DNA from: Aspergillus flavus
Lineage: Eukaryota; Ascomycota; Eurotiomycetes; Eurotiales; Aspergillaceae
Assembly: GCF_009017415.1 (NCBI RefSeq)
Contig: NC_092407.1
Coordinates: forward strand, 1,612,001 to 1,676,000
Direction: 5' to 3'
Length of the DNA: 64,000 nt
This document shows, piece by piece, positions 52,972 to 63,438 of this stretch. Under the pieces are notes generated by a model that did no database searches, was not told the DNA's origin, and was given only the letters and a program-made list of their open reading frames with translations. Within the stretch, counting starts at the first letter, position 1. Each line of letters opens with the position of its first letter. The position numbers and the translations under genes were made by a program.

Positions 52972-53043
52972 GCTCCCACGCGGATTTGAACCGCGGACCT
53001 CATGATTACTAGTCATGCGCTCTACCAACTGAGCCATAGGAGC
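52972..53043 (-). tRNA. tRNA-Thr (anticodon AGU)
   Basis: 72 nt, no intron. Read on the minus strand, it forms a 7-bp acceptor stem (GCTCCTA with TGGGAGC, one G-T pair), a D arm TGGCTCAGTTGGTAGAGC, an anticodon stem CATGA/TCATG with loop CTAGTAA giving AGT, and a T arm CGCGGTTCAAATCCGCG. Followed on the same strand by a near-identical copy. Confidence 0.93.
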
Positions 53044-53057
53044 TTCGGATGAGATCT

Positions 53058-53129
53058 GCTTCCACGCGGATTCGAACCGCGGACCTCATGATTACTAGTC
53101 ATGCGCTCTACCAACTGAGCCATAGAAGC
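53058..53129 (-). tRNA. tRNA-Thr (anticodon AGU), second tandem copy
   Basis: 72 nt, no intron. Same anticodon loop (CTAGTAA) and T arm; differs from its neighbour by compensating changes in the acceptor stem (GCTTCTA with TGGAAGC) and by TTCGAAT in the T loop. The two genes are 14 bp apart. Confidence 0.93.
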
Positions 53130-53990
53130 TGATTGGATGTGCTGCTTCGCAGTTTATTGCAATATAAAATTTTGACCAAGTAAGCTTGAATGAGTAAACG
53201 TCGGGCTTCGATGGATCTGTGTCGGACGGAGAACATCCTTAAGCATCTTCCACATTCATTCAGTGATTTACCGAATGGTTATACCGATTGTCATACCCGA
53301 GGGTTCTCGGTATGTCTGCGGCATTTATAACTGACTAGCTTTTAGGTTTCTGCATAAGGATTTATAAAGTTATGAAAGGCTCACTCGGCCTCCGCTTCGG
53401 CAACTCAACCAGGATCGTTCAAGGAAAGTTCCACTCACTTGTATCGAATCGCATATCTCATCTCCTTACTAGTATACACAAAACGGATAATTATCCTAAG
53501 CACCCCGCAATCTGCCCCAGTCTCCTCCGCATTCCAGGGGAGCTCACTACCGAACCCCATACCCGAAACCTTAAAACCAAGACTAGTATCAAACATCATA
53601 CCGCAATTCTCTCATATCAGTCCTCGATATTGGATATCCTCTACGCAGGAAGTGGGGTATACGGAGTATGAGCTAAAACCCACTCGAGGGATTAGAACTA
53701 GTCAAATTAGTTAAGTCCGAGGATTCTCCGGCTTCTCGACGAGACGACGATCATTCGCAGCGTGGTCTACGTATGGTGAATCGTCTCTCTGGTGGAATCC
53801 ATATTCCACGCTATACTGCATCCTGAGGCTCTTTACCCATTGTTATTCGTTGTTCTGATGATACCAAGCCTCCAGAGGGTCTGACGAGTCGAAGGTGAGT
53901 TGGCTATAGACGATTGTGCTAAGATCTTGGGCTATTGTTCCGTAATATTTTACCGGCTATAAATACCATCGAGAGGGGTATGAGAAAAAA
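53130..53990. other. Intergenic region upstream of the tannase gene
   Basis: About 860 bp. Short plus-strand frames at 53372-53714 lack coding features. A TATAAATAC sequence at about 53959-53967 lies 25-30 bp before ATG 53991 and about 60 bp before the second ATG, which favours the second ATG at 54024 as start. Confidence 0.5.
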
Positions 53991-55580
53991 ATGTTATCCG
54001 GTTTTTTTTGGTCAGCTCTTGCAATGTTTTACAGTAGAATACGGTCTGTGGCCTCAACGGCCGCCGTGACGAGCCTTTTCACAGCGACTGTCGCTCAGGC
54101 TGGGAATTGCTCATCATCTGTGATTCCCCATCCATCCATACCTGGAGGACAGGTACTGGATCTCTCTGCCGTTCCGGTATCGAATTATGCATACGATGAA
54201 TCTACACTAGACTTCTGCAATGTGACGGTCACATATACCCACCCAGGGAAGAATGATACCATCCATGCCACAGTCTGGCTCCCCTTCTCCAACTGGAACC
54301 ACCGACTCCAGGGCTCCGGCGGAGGCGGATTCGCCATGAGATCGGAAGATGCCGTCCTTGCGGCAGCTGTGGCCCAGAACTATACGGTCCTAGCCACGGA
54401 CGGAGGCCACGACTTGAACTCGCAGAGTTCAGCATCATGGTCCCTGGACGCTTCAGGAAATGTGAACATGGCGTTACTAGAGGACTTCGCCTACGTCGCT
54501 CTCGGCGACGCCGCGACTATCGGCAAACAGATCGCCACCAGTTTCTATGGTCTTGCTCCGCGATACTCATACTGGAATGGGTGCTCGACAGGCGGTAGAC
54601 AGGGTCTGATGCTCGCACAGCGATATCCAACCGCGTACGACGGTATCATGGCTGCTGCTCCAGCAATTAATTGGGCCAGTTTTCTGGTCGCAGAGTTCTG
54701 GCCCCAGTTTGTCATGAATCAGCTTAACGCTTTTCCTCCAACTTGTGTCTCGGATGCTATTACTGCTGCGGCGATTAAGGCGTGCGATGATATCGACGGA
54801 GTTCTGGACGGGGTGATTTCTGCGCCCGACTTGTGTGATTTCGATCCATTTACTACGGTTGACACGAGGGTAAATTGTAGTGGAGTCAGTGTGAGAATCT
54901 CCAAGAAGGATGCTGAGGTGGCCAACAGTGCATGGGAAGGATTCAGGTCTTCTGAGGGCTCGTTTCTATGGTACGGACTTGATAAGGGCACGCCCCTGTC
55001 GATGGGCGCATCGAGTCTCGCGAGCACCGTATGCTCGACACCGTTCAACTGCACCGGCTCTCCGTTTGCAATCTCTCCAGACTGGATCCGCCGGTTTGTC
55101 CTGCAAGATCCATCCTTCGACCTCACCACGCTGGATCACAAAGCTCTCGATAGGGTATTCTCTCTTTCTAAGGAAAGATACAACGACATAATCAGCACCG
55201 ATAATCCAGACCTCTCCGCCTTCAAACAGGCAGGTGGAAAGATGATAACCTGGCATGGGCTCTCTGACACATTGATCTTCCCCAAGGGCACAGAACAATA
55301 CTACAAAAGGGTGGAAGAGAAGGACCCATCCGTGCGAGACTTTTACCGCTTTTTCAAAGCCCCAGGGGTACATCATTGTTCTGGTGGTGTGGGGCCTGTC
55401 CCCGTTGATCCGTTGAGCCAGGTGGTAGATTGGGTGGAAAATGGCGTCGTGCCTGAGACTGTTGATGCTCTGGCTGCTGATGGACGGAGAAGAAACTTGT
55501 GTCAATATCCGCTCGTTTCGGTGTATAAGGGTGGCGATGTTAAGGATGCAGCGAGTTATCGGTGTGAAGAAGGTTATTAG
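53991..55580 (+). CDS. Secreted tannase/feruloyl esterase family protein (PF07519)
   Basis: Single exon, 529 aa from ATG 53991; the in-frame ATG at 54024 (518 aa) gives a neater signal peptide (MFYSRIRSVASTAAVTSLFT then ATVAQA) and sits better relative to the TATA box. Hydrolyses ester or depside bonds of tannins or feruloyl-polysaccharides outside the cell. Family landmarks: GSGGGGFAM oxyanion region, the nucleophile in NGCSTGGRQGL (Ser199 counted from the first ATG, with the adjacent Cys198), a calcium-loop-like DDIDGVLDGVI segment, Asp in WHGLSDTLI, and the C-terminal VHHCSGG with catalytic His and the Cys that pairs with Cys198. Several N-x-S/T sites. No splice sites needed. Which ester it prefers cannot be told from sequence. 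Confidence 0.93.
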   Translation: MLSGFFWSALAMFYSRIRSVASTAAVTSLFTATVAQAGNCSSSVIPHPSIPGGQVLDLSAVPVSNYAYDESTLDFCNVTVTYTHPGKNDTIHATVWLPFSNWNHRLQGSGGGGFAMRSEDAVLAAAVAQNYTVLATDGGHDLNSQSSASWSLDASGNVNMALLEDFAYVALGDAATIGKQIATSFYGLAPRYSYWNGCSTGGRQGLMLAQRYPTAYDGIMAAAPAINWASFLVAEFWPQFVMNQLNAFPPTCVSDAITAAAIKACDDIDGVLDGVISAPDLCDFDPFTTVDTRVNCSGVSVRISKKDAEVANSAWEGFRSSEGSFLWYGLDKGTPLSMGASSLASTVCSTPFNCTGSPFAISPDWIRRFVLQDPSFDLTTLDHKALDRVFSLSKERYNDIISTDNPDLSAFKQAGGKMITWHGLSDTLIFPKGTEQYYKRVEEKDPSVRDFYRFFKAPGVHHCSGGVGPVPVDPLSQVVDWVENGVVPETVDALAADGRRRNLCQYPLVSVYKGGDVKDAASYRCEEGY

Positions 55581-57653
55581 TGATGTGTCTAGGTAGTCTT
55601 GCCATTGCGAGCTTTGAATGGATTACATATGAACTATATTTCTAGAAGTGGTTCTTGTTGCTCATGCGCAGGTGACATGTACGGCGAACCAGTCGAGTCT
55701 TAACGGACAATTAAATCCTTGGGATTTGAGCAGTTTCACCGAAACCTCGCTATTCACATTCTGCCACAGCTGCCACGCACTTTTAATCATAAGTTCTAGT
55801 AAAGCCTTAGGATTTATTCTTCTATAATCTTCCATGATTATATTAGCAGAGGTGACAGTTCATAATCCAGGTCGAGCTGTTGGAAGAGATTCCAGGGACG
55901 CGATATTCTTCTCGTGTACCGAACGAGTGGGTTGGGCTGTTCGAAGCCCAAGACTCAGGTGATGAGTCTGTCTTGAGACAAGTTATAATACTTCACAGTC
56001 ATGGTGTGTCTTGTAATGTCGAGAAACTTCTTGGGCTGATCAACATACCTGCTTCTACGTCAAGGTTTCTCTCTACCACCACCTCTATACAATCAATTTC
56101 TGATATATGCTCTCTAGTATATCTAAAACTGCCGCATTCGGGATTGACAGTAAACAGACTTGTCACTTAGGGTTGTTGCTACAATGTAGATAGTGCAGTC
56201 CTGATTGATGAGGCCGATAGTAGTGTGCCTTGCGCACGGATACCGATCCTACGCCAAAACGCTTAAGGAATAGTATAGACTAACTAGACAAAGCCTTTAA
56301 TATGTACTTCAATCGACTTCCCCTCATCTCAACATCTTGAACGTACCAGCTCCCTAAGAATTTCGTACTGGAGGTCAACTATACCTTGCCAAAATGAACT
56401 ATTTTATTAATCCCTCAGCTTACCACGCAGCTGGTTAAGATCAATTCGACACAGAAACCTTGTGTCTAATTGATTTCATCAAATATATGCACTCTACATC
56501 TCCAGTTTCGTTCAGAAATCATCCCTACCCGCCAGACTGGGGCCTTGACCGTCCTTGCCTGCATAAAGCAGTCAAAGAGTTCTTGAAAGGAGCTATACCA
56601 CTGCTTGACACACCTGGATTCAAGGAGTACAGCAAACAGCCGATCTCCAAGTTAGAGGCGAAGAATGAATCCCCTGTACCTTTGTTTATGAGCCATGGGT
56701 GCGACGTTGCCAAGTCCTCGCCAACAAAGGCATAGTATCCTTTAAAAACAACGTGCCAGGCTTGCCATAGATTGTCGAAACGACTGGCGCCCTGGTGGTA
56801 GACGTGTCAATCGCAAGTTCCCGTTAACGTCGAAATCGTAAGGGTAGTTGTCAGCTCATATGCGGACTGGTAAACCGAGTATGGCCAAAACACACCATGT
56901 GCCTGTAAGTTTGGCCCGGGATCTCAAGCCTCCAGTGAAGGTTGTTCCGCAGCATATCAATTGCTTGGACAAGCAATGCCATCTGAATTTTGAACGTACC
57001 TTCCCAGGACTTGGGAGTTCGCCTGCTTTGGTGATCATGACTAAAGAGCTAATGGTCTCAGCTAAGTTAAATCCATTCGCAATCGCTCGAACGGCCCATC
57101 TTCTCTGGGAGTGCTAGTTGCTCCGGTGCCAGGGTTATAGCCCAGATCATCCACTCTGCTTTCTATTGAGGTACATGTGCACTCCACGATAAGGCTTTCT
57201 GCCAAAATTCTCATAGAGCTGCGACCATATACTCATATTTGCTCAGGTCCGGCACAAGGAGAGAACCAAAAGCAGCAGCAGAAAACACAAGTATGTTCAT
57301 CATTCTTCGTACTCGAAGTGTAGAATTCCAATAGCAACAAATCGCTTCATGAAAGCAAGCAATTTATTGCTGGCGATATTACCGTCATAAAGTGAGGCTA
57401 ACGAGGCCCCGAAGGGCCACCAATCGCAGATGTAGGGTCATACTCCCTAGTAATCATGGACCAATTTAAAGTCGTTTCGAGTCCCTGGGTACCTCGTTGG
57501 TGTTTGGCTAACGGTCCAGGCTTACTACCCTCGGTCCAGAAAGTGACTGTGTTAAGGCCCTTATAGCTGGACTGGCTCAGCAGCTCTAGATTAATCAGGA
57601 TTTGTTTAGGCAGGCGTGTTATCACTTATAATTTTTTTAAGTGGTGACTAGAA
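55581..57653. other. Gene-poor DNA downstream of the tannase gene
   Basis: About 2 kb. Plus-strand frames at 56460-56735 and 56848-57117 read like broken coding sequence (DWGLDRPCLHKAVKEFLKGA; NPFAIARTAHLLWEC) but have no recognisable family and no start-to-stop structure. Confidence 0.4.
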
Positions 57654-57932
57654 TCATGTTGGCCGTAAGAGCTTTGAGTTCTGGATGTGCACTGCACATT
57701 GCAGCGTACATCCACTTCGCAGTACAGATAATTGTGCATCTTTGTTGCGAGGTGTATGCGCTTCGTCAAAGACAGCAATCTCGAAGAGCCCGACCAGAGA
57801 ACTACTCCATTTTCGAGGCGGCTGAGATGGACTATAAGTGATCTTCTCCCTTTCACACCACAGCTTTGCTGCACATGGGCCGTGACGAGTAGTCAATAGT
57901 ATTGAATCTCTCCTGCCCACTCCAGAGTACAA
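57654..57932 (-). pseudogene. Possible SNF2-type helicase fragment
   Basis: A 92-codon frame containing ILLTTRHGPC upstream of FEIAVFDEAHTPRNKDAQL, which is reminiscent of helicase motifs Ia to II (DEAH followed by a K/R-N-x-D/x stretch) of SNF2 ATPases. Frame is soon lost. Recognition rests on one motif, so the call is weak. Confidence 0.3.
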
Positions 57933-58023
57933 TTCTGATGACTATCTGGCTGCTAGTGATGTCTGATCTATCATTGCGTTGGGACTGAGTGCTTTACCAG
58001 TCAGTTTGTGACCCCATCAGGGG

Positions 58024-58410
58024 TTAACCATGGGTGAACGAGACCAGGTCCTCAACGGTATTTAGGATTTGCCGAATCTGGACCACTTCGTCGATTAGTT
58101 CGAGCAGCGCGAATACCGACGCGTGCTGTGGTAGTGTGCTTCTATCCATCTTAGTCACAGGAATGGTTCCCTCGAGCTCACGGCACATGTTATCGAAATC
58201 GAGATTTGCGACATATGTAGATAGTGCCGCGCTGACCTTCAGTAGTTGATCCCTTAGAGTAGGATTACAAGTAGGAAGTACCTCTACTCGCTGTTCAATG
58301 GCCCCTATTATCAGTAGAAGTGCTACGCTTGAAGCAACTTCTGTGGGACCTGCCGATTGACCTCCGTCAGTGCATGACAGATGGCGAGAAACAGGACAGC
58401 CAGAGTGTCA
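58024..58410 (-). pseudogene. C-terminal fragment resembling an AflR-type secondary-metabolite regulator
   Basis: A stop-free frame of about 125 codons ending at TAA 58024-58026, with the helical composition of the C-terminal domain of Zn2Cys6 regulators (GPTEVASSVALLLIIGAIEQ, then FALLELIDEVVQIRQILNTV). No ATG start and no DNA-binding part; the sequence immediately upstream belongs to an HNH-domain fragment. Family assignment is from general resemblance only. Confidence 0.35.
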
Positions 58411-58412
58411 AC

Positions 58413-58761
58413 AAAGATGTGCGCTGCCTCCCATGAAGTCCAATGACGTTGTTTCGCGCGACTATTTATTTTCCGGGAGATGACACATTTTCCATCTCTG
58501 CGACGTACAGCTGCTGTGAAAGAACTTTCACGACCATTCTGACTCTGCGAGGGGGTAAATATGGTAGTGTTCAATATCTAGTTGATGACTATTCCTTGTA
58601 ATGAGTACTCCGCTGCCTGATTTTACGGTGAATAAGCCGGTTGGGTAGTCTGACACTGTTTCGGACGATTCAATGACCAGAATTATACTAAGCATTTCGA
58701 GAAAATTAGCTTGAGTAATGCATCCGTTCTGCCAAAACCCACTGAGCTTTTCATTTGTCAA
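58413..58761 (-). pseudogene. HNH-nuclease-type protein fragment, frameshifted and truncated
   Basis: The N-terminal part reads GLFTVKSGSGVLITRNSHQL and HYHIYP; the HNH part, in a different frame after a shift near 58560, reads AAVRRRDGKCVISRK and WTSWEAAHIF. This is the fungal HNH (PF13391-type) order: a variable N-terminus, RDGKC, then AAHIF with the catalytic His. The sequence stops matching right after AAHIF, where an unrelated regulator-like fragment begins. Confidence 0.6.
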
Positions 58762-60936
58762 CCCGTTGAAAGGCTGCTCCTGACGTTCATGGATTTATCT
58801 TCAGCCGGTCGAAAGTATAAATCACGGAGTATTTGTAGTCGAGACGGTACGTAATTCTAGCGCTAATCCGTATGTAGCTATTATCTTGGTCCCCAACATC
58901 TCCCCCCACCTCGAAAGAAAGATCTTTCAATGTCGATATTCATGAAAAATTCGTCCACTTCAACAAACACCATTCCGGTCCCCGGCGCTGGCGGGGGTGA
59001 CGGCGGTCACGGTAGCCCCTAGGGGCATAGTTTCGAGGACCCCTTGGGTAGTACCGTGTTCTATCGAGCTGGACTCCTGTCCGGTATTCAATAATGTAGT
59101 GGTTATCATCATTAATATCAGCAGTAACGACAACAGCAGAAGTAGCACTATTACTATGGCGGCGGCTGACTGAGGAGAGGAAGAATTCTGTTGGGCCTCA
59201 CAACGGGCTTTAGTCCAAGGACATAACTATCCCTGTCATTCATGCCTTGACTGCAAGGCATTGGCGGCTGTTATGTGCAATGATCTCCTGTGTTTTCTGA
59301 TGTTTGCTAGCTCTTTATGTCTATAGACAAGGTGGAGGGCTTTTTCTGTGATCTCGGCGACGTGACCTACGTCGACACCGCGACCAGTGATAGTTTCACA
59401 TCGAGCTCTTTATGCATCCATCTTTCGAAAGACAGTCTTTTCCATTCACACCATTCACAGATATAGGATGCTGTAAGTTGGAATGGTTCTGGTGGAGCCT
59501 AGAGGTCATCCTTCCTCACGGGGTAGGATGCATGGGGAGCATTATCCTAGCTCTGTCAACCAATCCAGCACTGAGCCACGCAAAGTTGCTGATGGTTGCT
59601 TTTGTCTGATTATTCGCATATATGCCCATTGATATTAGTGCGCCAATAAACGAAGTCATGTCTTTATAGCAGATCCTATCATTGATTATTTGACGGCTAG
59701 ATTGTCCTTAATGGCCAATACTAGATACGACAAGATCATTTCGTAAGCTATCGATCCAGTACCTTACAAGGTATATCTCGTGAGGACGGTTTGCGAATTG
59801 TCGGGGATGAACGCTGGCAGCGCTTAAAGTGTTATAGACAGTTTAGTTGCTGGTTAAGCCCTAAGAATAATATTAAATCTTGAATTGCCTGAGATCTGGC
59901 TTAACGATCTTGTCAATAAAGCTTCAATATCCTACGGTCCAATTCATACTGTCTTTACTTAGCCGAAAGTCCAACTACACTATCAGGATTGTTTGGTCAT
60001 GCTCAGCCGAAGTAGGTATAGAGCAAAGCAAGCCTTTTTCTATAATTTGTGGGCTATATTGCAGTTGAGCATGCTGCATTGTATTGTCGTTGGCAAACCT
60101 CGCCTGTTATAAAAGAAGGTAGGCCTATCAGTGTCCTGTATTCTTTTATATTGATAACACATGTTGTAAAGGGGGGCTGCTACCAATATCGAAGCGTTAA
60201 AATCTAAGATCCAATTAATCTTACTATTTTCTTCAGTGAGGATATGGCATCCAAGAATAAGGAATATGAGGTATTAAAGATGTCCACACCCTATACAAAG
60301 CCATTAGCTTCGGACCCCGTGCTGAATGTTCTCGTTCTTCTCGAGTTGGCAGCCTATTCTTGTTCGATTCTGGAGCTGTCAAAGACCAGGCGTCAGGCTA
60401 ATAGGCTAGTTCGCAGTGCTTTAAAATAGTGTTCCTCTAACGCGGGCAGAATGCGAAAGCGGTGTTCCAGTTTCAAATTCACCTATATGCAAAAGCGTCT
60501 TGACTGTTTAACCATAACTTAGTTTCCAGTTCAACACCCCGTCCTCCTAATATCCTTAACCCATCTTCTTGACCCGGAATGACCCCGAATAGCCCCAGTT
60601 TCCATCGTTTCTATCATCCATTCATCCATTACTACAGATAAGAAACGAAGAAAAACTGCTCCCTCTTTTCTGAGCTACGATCAGAGACCCCGCGTGACTT
60701 GTAAGCTGTCAATGTCACGTAAGAGACAAAGCAGTCCTAGTGTATTACGACCGAATTACGTGGATCTGAGCTATAGTTATCGAAATACTTCTTCCTTCTT
60801 TTGACCGTTCAACTTGCGAGGCAGTCGCTTTTGAGGTCCAGAGCGCTTCCCTAATGTGAAAGTTATTCATTCCAACTACTAGCCGTTTATTACAGAGGTG
60901 AGATAGCTCCCGAAATCTATCCACCACCACCAGCTA
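58762..60936. other. Gene-poor AT-rich DNA
   Basis: About 2.2 kb. Short plus-strand frames (59412-59609, 59880-60068, 60244-60429) have no features. A minus-strand hydrophobic stretch at 58960-59148 is encoded by repetitive GTT/GCT-type sequence and is not called. Nothing else seen. Confidence 0.4.
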
Positions 60937-62040
60937 ATGATGGCAGGTAAATCGAATGACCGGGCTCTGATGCCTCCGCCTGCGTCCCCTTCCCGCTCCC
61001 CACGTCGCTCTCAAAGTTCACAACCTCGGACTGACATTTCCAACGCGTTCAGTGAAAGTGTCAAGCTCGAGGTTATCCGCATGACTGGTACGTCTTGTTG
61101 GAGCTGTGCAACCCCGGACCCTGAATTCGCCCACGTGGTCGCACAGAAAGATGGTCAGGTATGTATACAATATCCTCATACATTCCTACATTGGCTAACC
61201 AGCCTCAAGGCCCCTTATTGGATCCAAGCTGGCTTATTCCCATTTTCATTCAAAACAGCGGTCAACTGTATTCCGCTCTGTCCGATCTGTTATAGTGCTT
61301 TTGACCGTTCTTCTGACCCGTGTTGGGTATTTCTACCGACCAACTTAGCGTTTTTTATCATGTGGGAAATGAAAGACCGGGCCCGACGTGCCCAAGGGGT
61401 GGATCCATCTGACCGAACAGTACCGACTATCGCGCAGTACCGTGACCATCTCGCCTCCCAAGGCCTAGTTTCACAAAACGCGGACGGAGGACTATATCGG
61501 GGGTACTTTTTGAAAGACATTTTGCCTCCAGCGTACAGATCCATCAGCCTTCTTAAGACCCTTGCTACCCCTAAGATATGGCATGGGCACCCTATGGCTG
61601 CCATTCGAAGAGGGATCGCTATATTAGGAAGCGCCCGTTGTTATGCACTTGACCGGACTACGATTGATCAACTGGCCACACTGCGCCGTTTGTATTTTGA
61701 CGACATGAATCTCATTAATGAGAGGCTTGCAGAAGCCTACCACGCTCCACCTAAGGACCACAAGAGAAAGAGAAGCGACGACGAATCCGACCATGATGAT
61801 CAAAAGAGCCCCCCCACCGACACAGATATTCACAGAATCGTCCAGGATACCCATAATATTGGGGATATACAGGACACACATCACGTTTGTACTCTGCCTG
61901 ACTCTTTGGTCATTGATATTCATAATGAGGTCTATGCCAGTAGTAATTGGGTTCTGGGACCTAATGCTACGGGAAATGATGCAATAAACCGATTTGCGCC
62001 ATTATTTGAGTCCATGGATGTTGTTAAGCTACTCAGTTGA
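60937..62040 (+). CDS. HNH-nuclease-domain protein (fungal type)
   Basis: Two exons by my model: 60937-61158 and 61210-62040, with a 51-nt stop-free intron (donor GTATGT, branch GGCTAACC, acceptor TCAAG); 350 aa. Unspliced reading gives 367 aa. Removing the intron brings together FAHVVAQKDGQ and APYWIQAGLFPFSFKTAVN, which fits relatives better. The HNH core: CWSC zinc pair (about residues 54-57), AHVVA with the first catalytic His, NCIPLCPIC with the central Asn and second zinc Cys pair, then AFDRSSDPCWVFLPTNL. The N-terminus is Ser/Pro/Arg-rich; the C-terminal third is charged (HKRKRSDDESDHDDQ). Family members are presumed DNA endonucleases; none of the activity is shown. Two broken relatives lie within 2.5 kb. 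Confidence 0.68.
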   Translation: MMAGKSNDRALMPPPASPSRSPRRSQSSQPRTDISNAFSESVKLEVIRMTGTSCWSCATPDPEFAHVVAQKDGQVCIQYPHTFLHWLTSLKAPYWIQAGLFPFSFKTAVNCIPLCPICYSAFDRSSDPCWVFLPTNLAFFIMWEMKDRARRAQGVDPSDRTVPTIAQYRDHLASQGLVSQNADGGLYRGYFLKDILPPAYRSISLLKTLATPKIWHGHPMAAIRRGIAILGSARCYALDRTTIDQLATLRRLYFDDMNLINERLAEAYHAPPKDHKRKRSDDESDHDDQKSPPTDTDIHRIVQDTHNIGDIQDTHHVCTLPDSLVIDIHNEVYASSNWVLGPNATGNDAINRFAPLFESMDVVKLLS

Positions 62041-62298
62041 ACCCCAATGACCCAGGATCTCATTTTGAAGACGATTTCAAGATGAGACAGGGCTTTAGGA
62101 AGGAATAAATTTAGAATAGCAATGGCAGAACCAGAAGTCGTGCCTGGTGGGCTTCCTAATAGTACAGTGCTACAATTTGTTTAAGAACGTACTCAGGAAA
62201 AAAGGTCGTTATGTGAAGCATTGAGCTGAAGTATAGAAGATAGAAAGAGAGAAACGGGAGGTATAGAGTGACAGATCGGGGGTTGAGATGCACGTAGT

Positions 62299-62588
62299 CA
62301 TTCTGAATCGTCGATTCAGAATTCTTTGACCTTTTGGCCTTGTGGAATATCAGACTCCTTTGAATACACCGGGGCGTAGCGACGCATGATTCCTTCTGTA
62401 GTCCAATCAAAAGAATTGAATGTCGGTCGGGAAGAAAATGAAACCAGGGTCTGAAGCTCTGTCAAACATAACATGGCATGTTGGGCAGAGCCCAATACCA
62501 TTCTCGGGACCCTGTAAGAGATATCGCCAGGGCCCGATATTCCACAAGGCCAAAAGGTCAAATAATTCTGAATCAACGATTCAGAATG
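62299..62588. repeat. 53-bp inverted repeat flanking 184 bp of a broken HNH gene
   Basis: Left arm 62299-62351, right arm 62536-62588; 51 of 53 positions pair. Each arm itself holds a near-palindrome (ATTCTGAATCG and CGATTCAGAAT). No clear target-site duplication next to the outer ends. Confidence 0.85.
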
Positions 62589-62985
62589 CCCTGGTCAGGC
62601 CTATATAGCTTCCCGCCGTTACAGACCCCTTAAATCGAAATTAATCAGACCGCGCTGTTGGAGTAAGGGTACCTATAGAAGCTATCAGTAAATAGTAACA
62701 AAGAGCATCCTAGACACTTTTGCTTACGGATGGGGCGCTCTTTGCAATTACATGAGCTACTTGTATGATCTCAGTGCCGCATGCAAAGCAGTTGTCGTTC
62801 TGTCTCTGGACTTCAGCTTTTACAAGCTCAGAGAAGTTTCCTGACGAGACTTCGCTTTGAGACGAAGACATTCTCAGTCTTTTTACGGGCGACGGGGGTG
62901 GGAGCGCTGGAGGTGGCATGTTAGGCCGTGACAACCGTGAGAACGACATGCTTGGTGGGGCAATACTGGGAGTAAGCTGTAACAT
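62407..62985 (-). pseudogene. Second broken HNH-type gene, interrupted
   Basis: The N-terminal part (62985-62725) reads MPPPALPPPSPVKRLRM, AEVQRQNDNCFACGTEIIQV and AHVIAKSAPS, matching in order the Pro-rich start, CxxC pair and AHVxA of the intact plus-strand gene. After a plausible donor (GTAAGC) the frame resumes briefly with GLINFDL, then is interrupted by the right arm of the inverted repeat. HNH homology returns inside the repeat loop as GPENGIGLCPTCHVMFDRAS and FIFFPTDIQFF, ending at TGA 62407-62409. The gene is divided and cannot give a full product. Confidence 0.65.
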
Positions 62986-63438
62986 AATAGAGAAGACTCA
63001 CAGAGACAGATCAAGATGCTTTAGTAACTCCAAGTCGCGGAAGTCACAGGCAGGGGCAAATGGTGGTCGTAACTGCTTCTTTGAGAACTTAGCAACCTAG
63101 GAAACCACGACAATTACCATAGACTTTATACTCAAAAGAAGGAGGGCCAAAGACACGTTCGTTCTGCTGCTACACTGAATATTGGCCTAAGTTTGGACCA
63201 AACTTTAAAGGATCTTCTCTCGACCGTAAGAATGATCTCAGTCGTCGGAGTAGTGCTTTGCCACTAAATCACGAAATGATGAGGAAAACACGAGATGGGT
63301 AGCTCAACGGCACCACGAACCAGCAACAGACCAGTATTAAATGTGGTAGGAGAAACTGCGACATAGTCCAGGACTCCAGCAGTATGAGAGGTGGTAAGCG
63401 TTGCTCTTGCAGGTTCAGATATCTGCGACGAAATCGAC
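62986..63438. other. Intergenic region
   Basis: About 450 bp with no supported gene or repeat. Confidence 0.45.

Noticed and set aside
62299..62588. A MITE or other DNA transposon
   Set aside because: Arms are good, but I see no target-site duplication and the loop is gene sequence; kept only as an inverted repeat.
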